DNA of 6,244 bases from Sphaerochaeta sp. Lineage in GTDB: Bacteria > Spirochaetota > Spirochaetia > Sphaerochaetales > Sphaerochaetaceae. Positions within the stretch are counted from its first letter, which is position 1; every line of letters starts with the position of its first letter. Made by a program: the position numbers and the translations under genes. The notes under the pieces were generated by a model that did no database searches, was not told the origin of the DNA, and saw only the letters and a program-made list of their open reading frames with translations. The stretch is from assembly GCA_023228445.1 (NCBI GenBank), contig JALOBD010000121.1, positions 1 through 6,244 on the forward strand. Reading direction: 5' to 3'. Shown here one piece after another: positions 4,941 to 6,244 of this stretch.

Positions 4941-5468
4941 TTAGAGCGCGTAGAGGACCCCGATGGACGAGGTAAAGATGCCCATCAGTGGCAGGGCCTG
5001 GCTGAAGCCCGTGGCTGTATCTCCTTCGCCGATGGCGTAGATGAAGATCGGCACATCTAGCTTGGCGAAGAGACCGAAGCGGGTATCGGGGATCCAATAC
5101 TCACCCTTGATCACCGGACCGGCAAAACCCAGCACCCAGGGGGTGAAGTTGGTAAATACCGTCGTCCCAAGGCCGACTTTTAGACCGAATTGTTCACCCA
5201 GGCTGATGGGGTAACTGACATCGGCAGTCATGGTGAGGAGACTGCTTGCCAGGCCCCAGTCATCCCCATCGGCAAGGGCCCTGATATAGGCGATTCCCGC
5301 CGGGAAGTTCGCTCCGATATTGAGGGCTACCGGACCGAGCTCGAAGTCGCTCACCACACCGGTTGAGGTGAATCCCAGCTGAGCTCCCACCGCAGTGGAG
5401 GAGGGTCGTGCTGCAAGGGGGAGAAGCATCAGGGCCGACACAAGGCAGATGGTGATAATTCGTTTCAT
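4941..5468 (-). CDS. Unrecognised small exported protein, probable outer-membrane beta-barrel
   Basis: I do not recognise a named family for this 175-residue protein. Residues 1-20 are a classical signal peptide (basic MKR, then a hydrophobic stretch ending LPLAA), with cleavage probably near Ala19-Ala20. The mature part is rich in Gly and in alternating hydrophobic residues, with about seven or eight strand-like stretches separated by short turns: near residues 27-44, 47-63, 76-90, 93-107, 113-124, 131-145 and 161-174. This resembles the small eight-stranded barrels of diderm envelopes. The C-terminus is Leu, not the Phe, Tyr or Trp most common in proteobacterial barrels. The ATG at 5468 is chosen because AGGAG lies 7 nt upstream and the signal peptide starts there; the open frame extends upstream to 5588 without support. 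It is divergent from gpx. Confidence 0.75.
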   Translation of the reverse strand: MKRIITICLVSALMLLPLAARPSSTAVGAQLGFTSTGVVSDFELGPVALNIGANFPAGIAYIRALADGDDWGLASSLLTMTADVSYPISLGEQFGLKVGLGTTVFTNFTPWVLGFAGPVIKGEYWIPDTRFGLFAKLDVPIFIYAIGEGDTATGFSQALPLMGIFTSSIGVLYAL

Positions 5469-5501
5469 GAAAGGACTCCTGCATGAATAGTTTCTAGAGA
5501 T

Positions 5502-5530
5502 AGAATACTGCGAATATGCGTTTACAACAA
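5502..5530 (-). promoter_or_regulatory. Candidate promoter of the outer-membrane-type gene
   Basis: On the minus strand, TTGTTG (5530-5525) and TATTCT (5507-5502) are separated by 17 bp, with predicted initiation near 5495. This leaves a leader of about 27 nt containing the AGGAG ribosome site. Matches are moderate: three of six at -35 and four of six at -10. The -35 box is only 10 bp from the -35 box of the gpx promoter on the other strand. Confidence 0.5.
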
Positions 5531-5540
5531 TGGCCGGGCC

Positions 5541-5569
5541 TTGACAATCCAAGGATAGGTGGGTATCGT
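5541..5569 (+). promoter_or_regulatory. gpx promoter with consensus -35 box
   Basis: A perfect TTGACA (5541-5546) is followed after 17 bp by TATCGT (5564-5569), a four-of-six match to the -10 consensus. Transcription would begin near 5576, giving a leader of about 46 nt to the ATG at 5622. The region is back-to-back with the divergent outer-membrane gene promoter. Confidence 0.7.
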
Positions 5570-5578
5570 ACAGTAAAG

Positions 5579-5605
5579 ATTGTATCAAATATTATTGAGA
5601 ACAAT
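5579..5605. repeat. AT-rich interrupted dyad at the gpx transcription start
   Basis: ATTGT (5579-5583) and ACAAT (5601-5605) flank an inner pair TCAA (5585-5588) and TTGA (5595-5598). The two halves are symmetric except for one extra base on the right. It lies just downstream of the predicted start, where a repressor could block the gpx promoter. It is AT-rich like Fur/PerR-type sites but does not match the PerR consensus well, and chance is possible in such an AT-rich leader. Confidence 0.3.
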
Positions 5606-5621
5606 TAAACAGGAGGATTCC

Positions 5622-6167
5622 ATGGCAATCTATGATTACAAAGTGCCGACGAAAGATGGCAAGGAGACCGATCTCTCCCAGTATAAGGACACCGTGCTCT
5701 TGATTGTGAACACTGCAACGCAGTGTGGCTTCACCCCAGAGTACAAGGAGCTTGAGAAGATATACGAGCAGTATCGGGAAAAGGGCTTTGAGATCCTTGA
5801 CTTTCCCTGCAACCAGTTCAAGGAGCAGGCCCCGGAGTCGATCGATGAGATCGACCGGATCTGTACGCTGACCTATGGGACCACCTACCCGCGCTTTGGG
5901 AAGATCGAGGTCAACGGGGAGGGGGAGTTGGGACTCTACACCTACCTCAAGAGCAAGCACAGCTTCACCGGCTTTGAGAAGAAGCACAAGCTCACCCCGG
6001 TCCTTGAGGGCCTGATGGCAGAACGCGACCCCGACTACCAGAACAACAGCGCCATCAAGTGGAACTTCACCAAGTTCTTGGTAGACCGCAAGGGCAACGT
6101 CGTCGCCCGCTTCGAGCCCGGCCAAGACCTGGGCAAGGTGAGTGCTGCCATCGAGGCGCTGCTCTAG
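5622..6167 (+). CDS. gpx: Glutathione peroxidase family thiol peroxidase (Cys type)
   Basis: A 181-residue thioredoxin-fold peroxidase that reduces hydrogen peroxide and organic hydroperoxides in the cytosol. The catalytic tetrad is complete: Cys35 in NTATQCGFTPEY replaces the selenocysteine of animal enzymes, with Gln69 (in FPCNQFKEQAP), and Trp147 and Asn148 (in IKWNFTKFL). Cys81, in ICTLTYGTTYP, is at the place of the resolving Cys of two-cysteine family members, which suggests recycling by thioredoxin more than by glutathione. The ATG at 5622 is set by an AGGAGG Shine-Dalgarno with 5-nt spacing; the frame is open 14 codons further upstream without a ribosome site. The gene is a single transcription unit. 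In an anaerobe its role would be protection against transient oxygen exposure, which is inference. Confidence 0.95.
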   Translation: MAIYDYKVPTKDGKETDLSQYKDTVLLIVNTATQCGFTPEYKELEKIYEQYREKGFEILDFPCNQFKEQAPESIDEIDRICTLTYGTTYPRFGKIEVNGEGELGLYTYLKSKHSFTGFEKKHKLTPVLEGLMAERDPDYQNNSAIKWNFTKFLVDRKGNVVARFEPGQDLGKVSAAIEALL

Positions 6168-6184
6168 CAGAATCGGCAATGGTC

Positions 6185-6202
6185 CGCTTACTCTGGTAAG
6201 CG
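6185..6202 (+). repeat. Hairpin downstream of gpx
   Basis: CGCTTAC (6185-6191) and GTAAGCG (6196-6202) form a perfect 7-bp stem with loop TCTG. GGT (6181-6183) and ACC (6205-6207) can extend it across a small internal loop. No T-run follows, so it is not a canonical terminator by itself. It may stabilise the gpx 3' end ahead of the second hairpin. Confidence 0.5.
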
Positions 6203-6222
6203 ATACCAAAGAAAGGAATATG

Positions 6223-6244
6223 TCCCTGGCTGTATGGCCAGGGA
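6223..6244 (+). terminator. Probable gpx terminator stem at the window edge
   Basis: TCCCTGGC (6223-6230) pairs perfectly with GCCAGGGA (6237-6244) around a 6-nt loop, starting 56 bases after the gpx stop. The window ends at the last base of the stem, so the T-run that would confirm an intrinsic terminator cannot be seen. The GC-rich stem and its position make terminator the most likely reading. Confidence 0.55.

Noticed and set aside
5469..5588. Upstream extension of the outer-membrane-type protein to 5588
   Set aside because: The extra residues precede a well-formed signal peptide, overlap both divergent promoters and lack a ribosome site; AGGAG is correctly spaced for 5468.
5580..5621. 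Upstream start for gpx at 5580
   Set aside because: AGGAGG at 5611-5616 fixes the start at 5622, and the extra 14 residues are not family-like.
1..6244. CRISPR arrays, insertion sequences or toxin-antitoxin pairs
   Set aside because: No regularly spaced repeats, transposase motifs, terminal inverted repeats or paired small genes were found on either strand.

Overview
This window is about 6.2 kb of ordinary gene-dense bacterial chromosome, moderately GC-rich, with six complete protein genes, one truncated protein gene and one tRNA gene. The gene set suggests a free-living or host-associated anaerobic spirochaete, possibly close to Sphaerochaeta. The clues are a lipoprotein ApbE/Ftp with a loose lipobox, a diaminopropionate ammonia-lyase, an AEC permease, a small signal-peptide-bearing beta-barrel candidate and a Cys-type glutathione peroxidase. 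This assignment is inferred from protein character and was not tested by a search.

Left part (1-1254): a copper-homeostasis cluster on the minus strand. csoR (copper-sensing repressor) comes first, then copZ (copper chaperone), then copA (Cu+ P-type ATPase, cut by the window start). copZ and copA overlap by ATGA and are translationally coupled. A CsoR-type C-rich/G-rich operator (1228-1248) sits inside the csoR promoter, whose -10 box lies so close to the ATG that the mRNA is probably leaderless. A monocistronic tRNA-Val(GAC) gene lies on the opposite strand between csoR and copZ. It has its own promoter and an intrinsic terminator that shares bases with the csoR stop codon. A perfect 7-bp-arm palindrome fills most of the spacer of the tRNA promoter, in the region that should also hold any copZA promoter.

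Middle (1403-3856): apbE (lipoprotein FMN transferase, possibly leaderless) and dpaL (PLP-dependent diaminopropionate ammonia-lyase with a strong Shine-Dalgarno sequence) lie in tandem on the plus strand. They are separated by 149 bp holding a candidate extended -10 promoter and two small dyads.

Right (3857-6244): an AEC-family permease on the minus strand ends exactly back-to-back with dpaL, the two stop codons forming the centre of a palindrome. Upstream of it on the same strand is an unrecognised small outer-membrane-type protein. That gene is divergent from gpx, a thiol peroxidase of the glutathione peroxidase family, and the 153-bp divergent region holds a good promoter for each. gpx is followed by two hairpins. 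The second, ending at the last base of the window, is probably the stem of its terminator.

I see no CRISPR array, insertion sequence, prophage or recognisable riboswitch, and no clear sign of a new multi-gene system. The most interesting signals are regulatory: the arrangement of the copper operator, palindrome and tRNA gene, and the likely leaderless messages.
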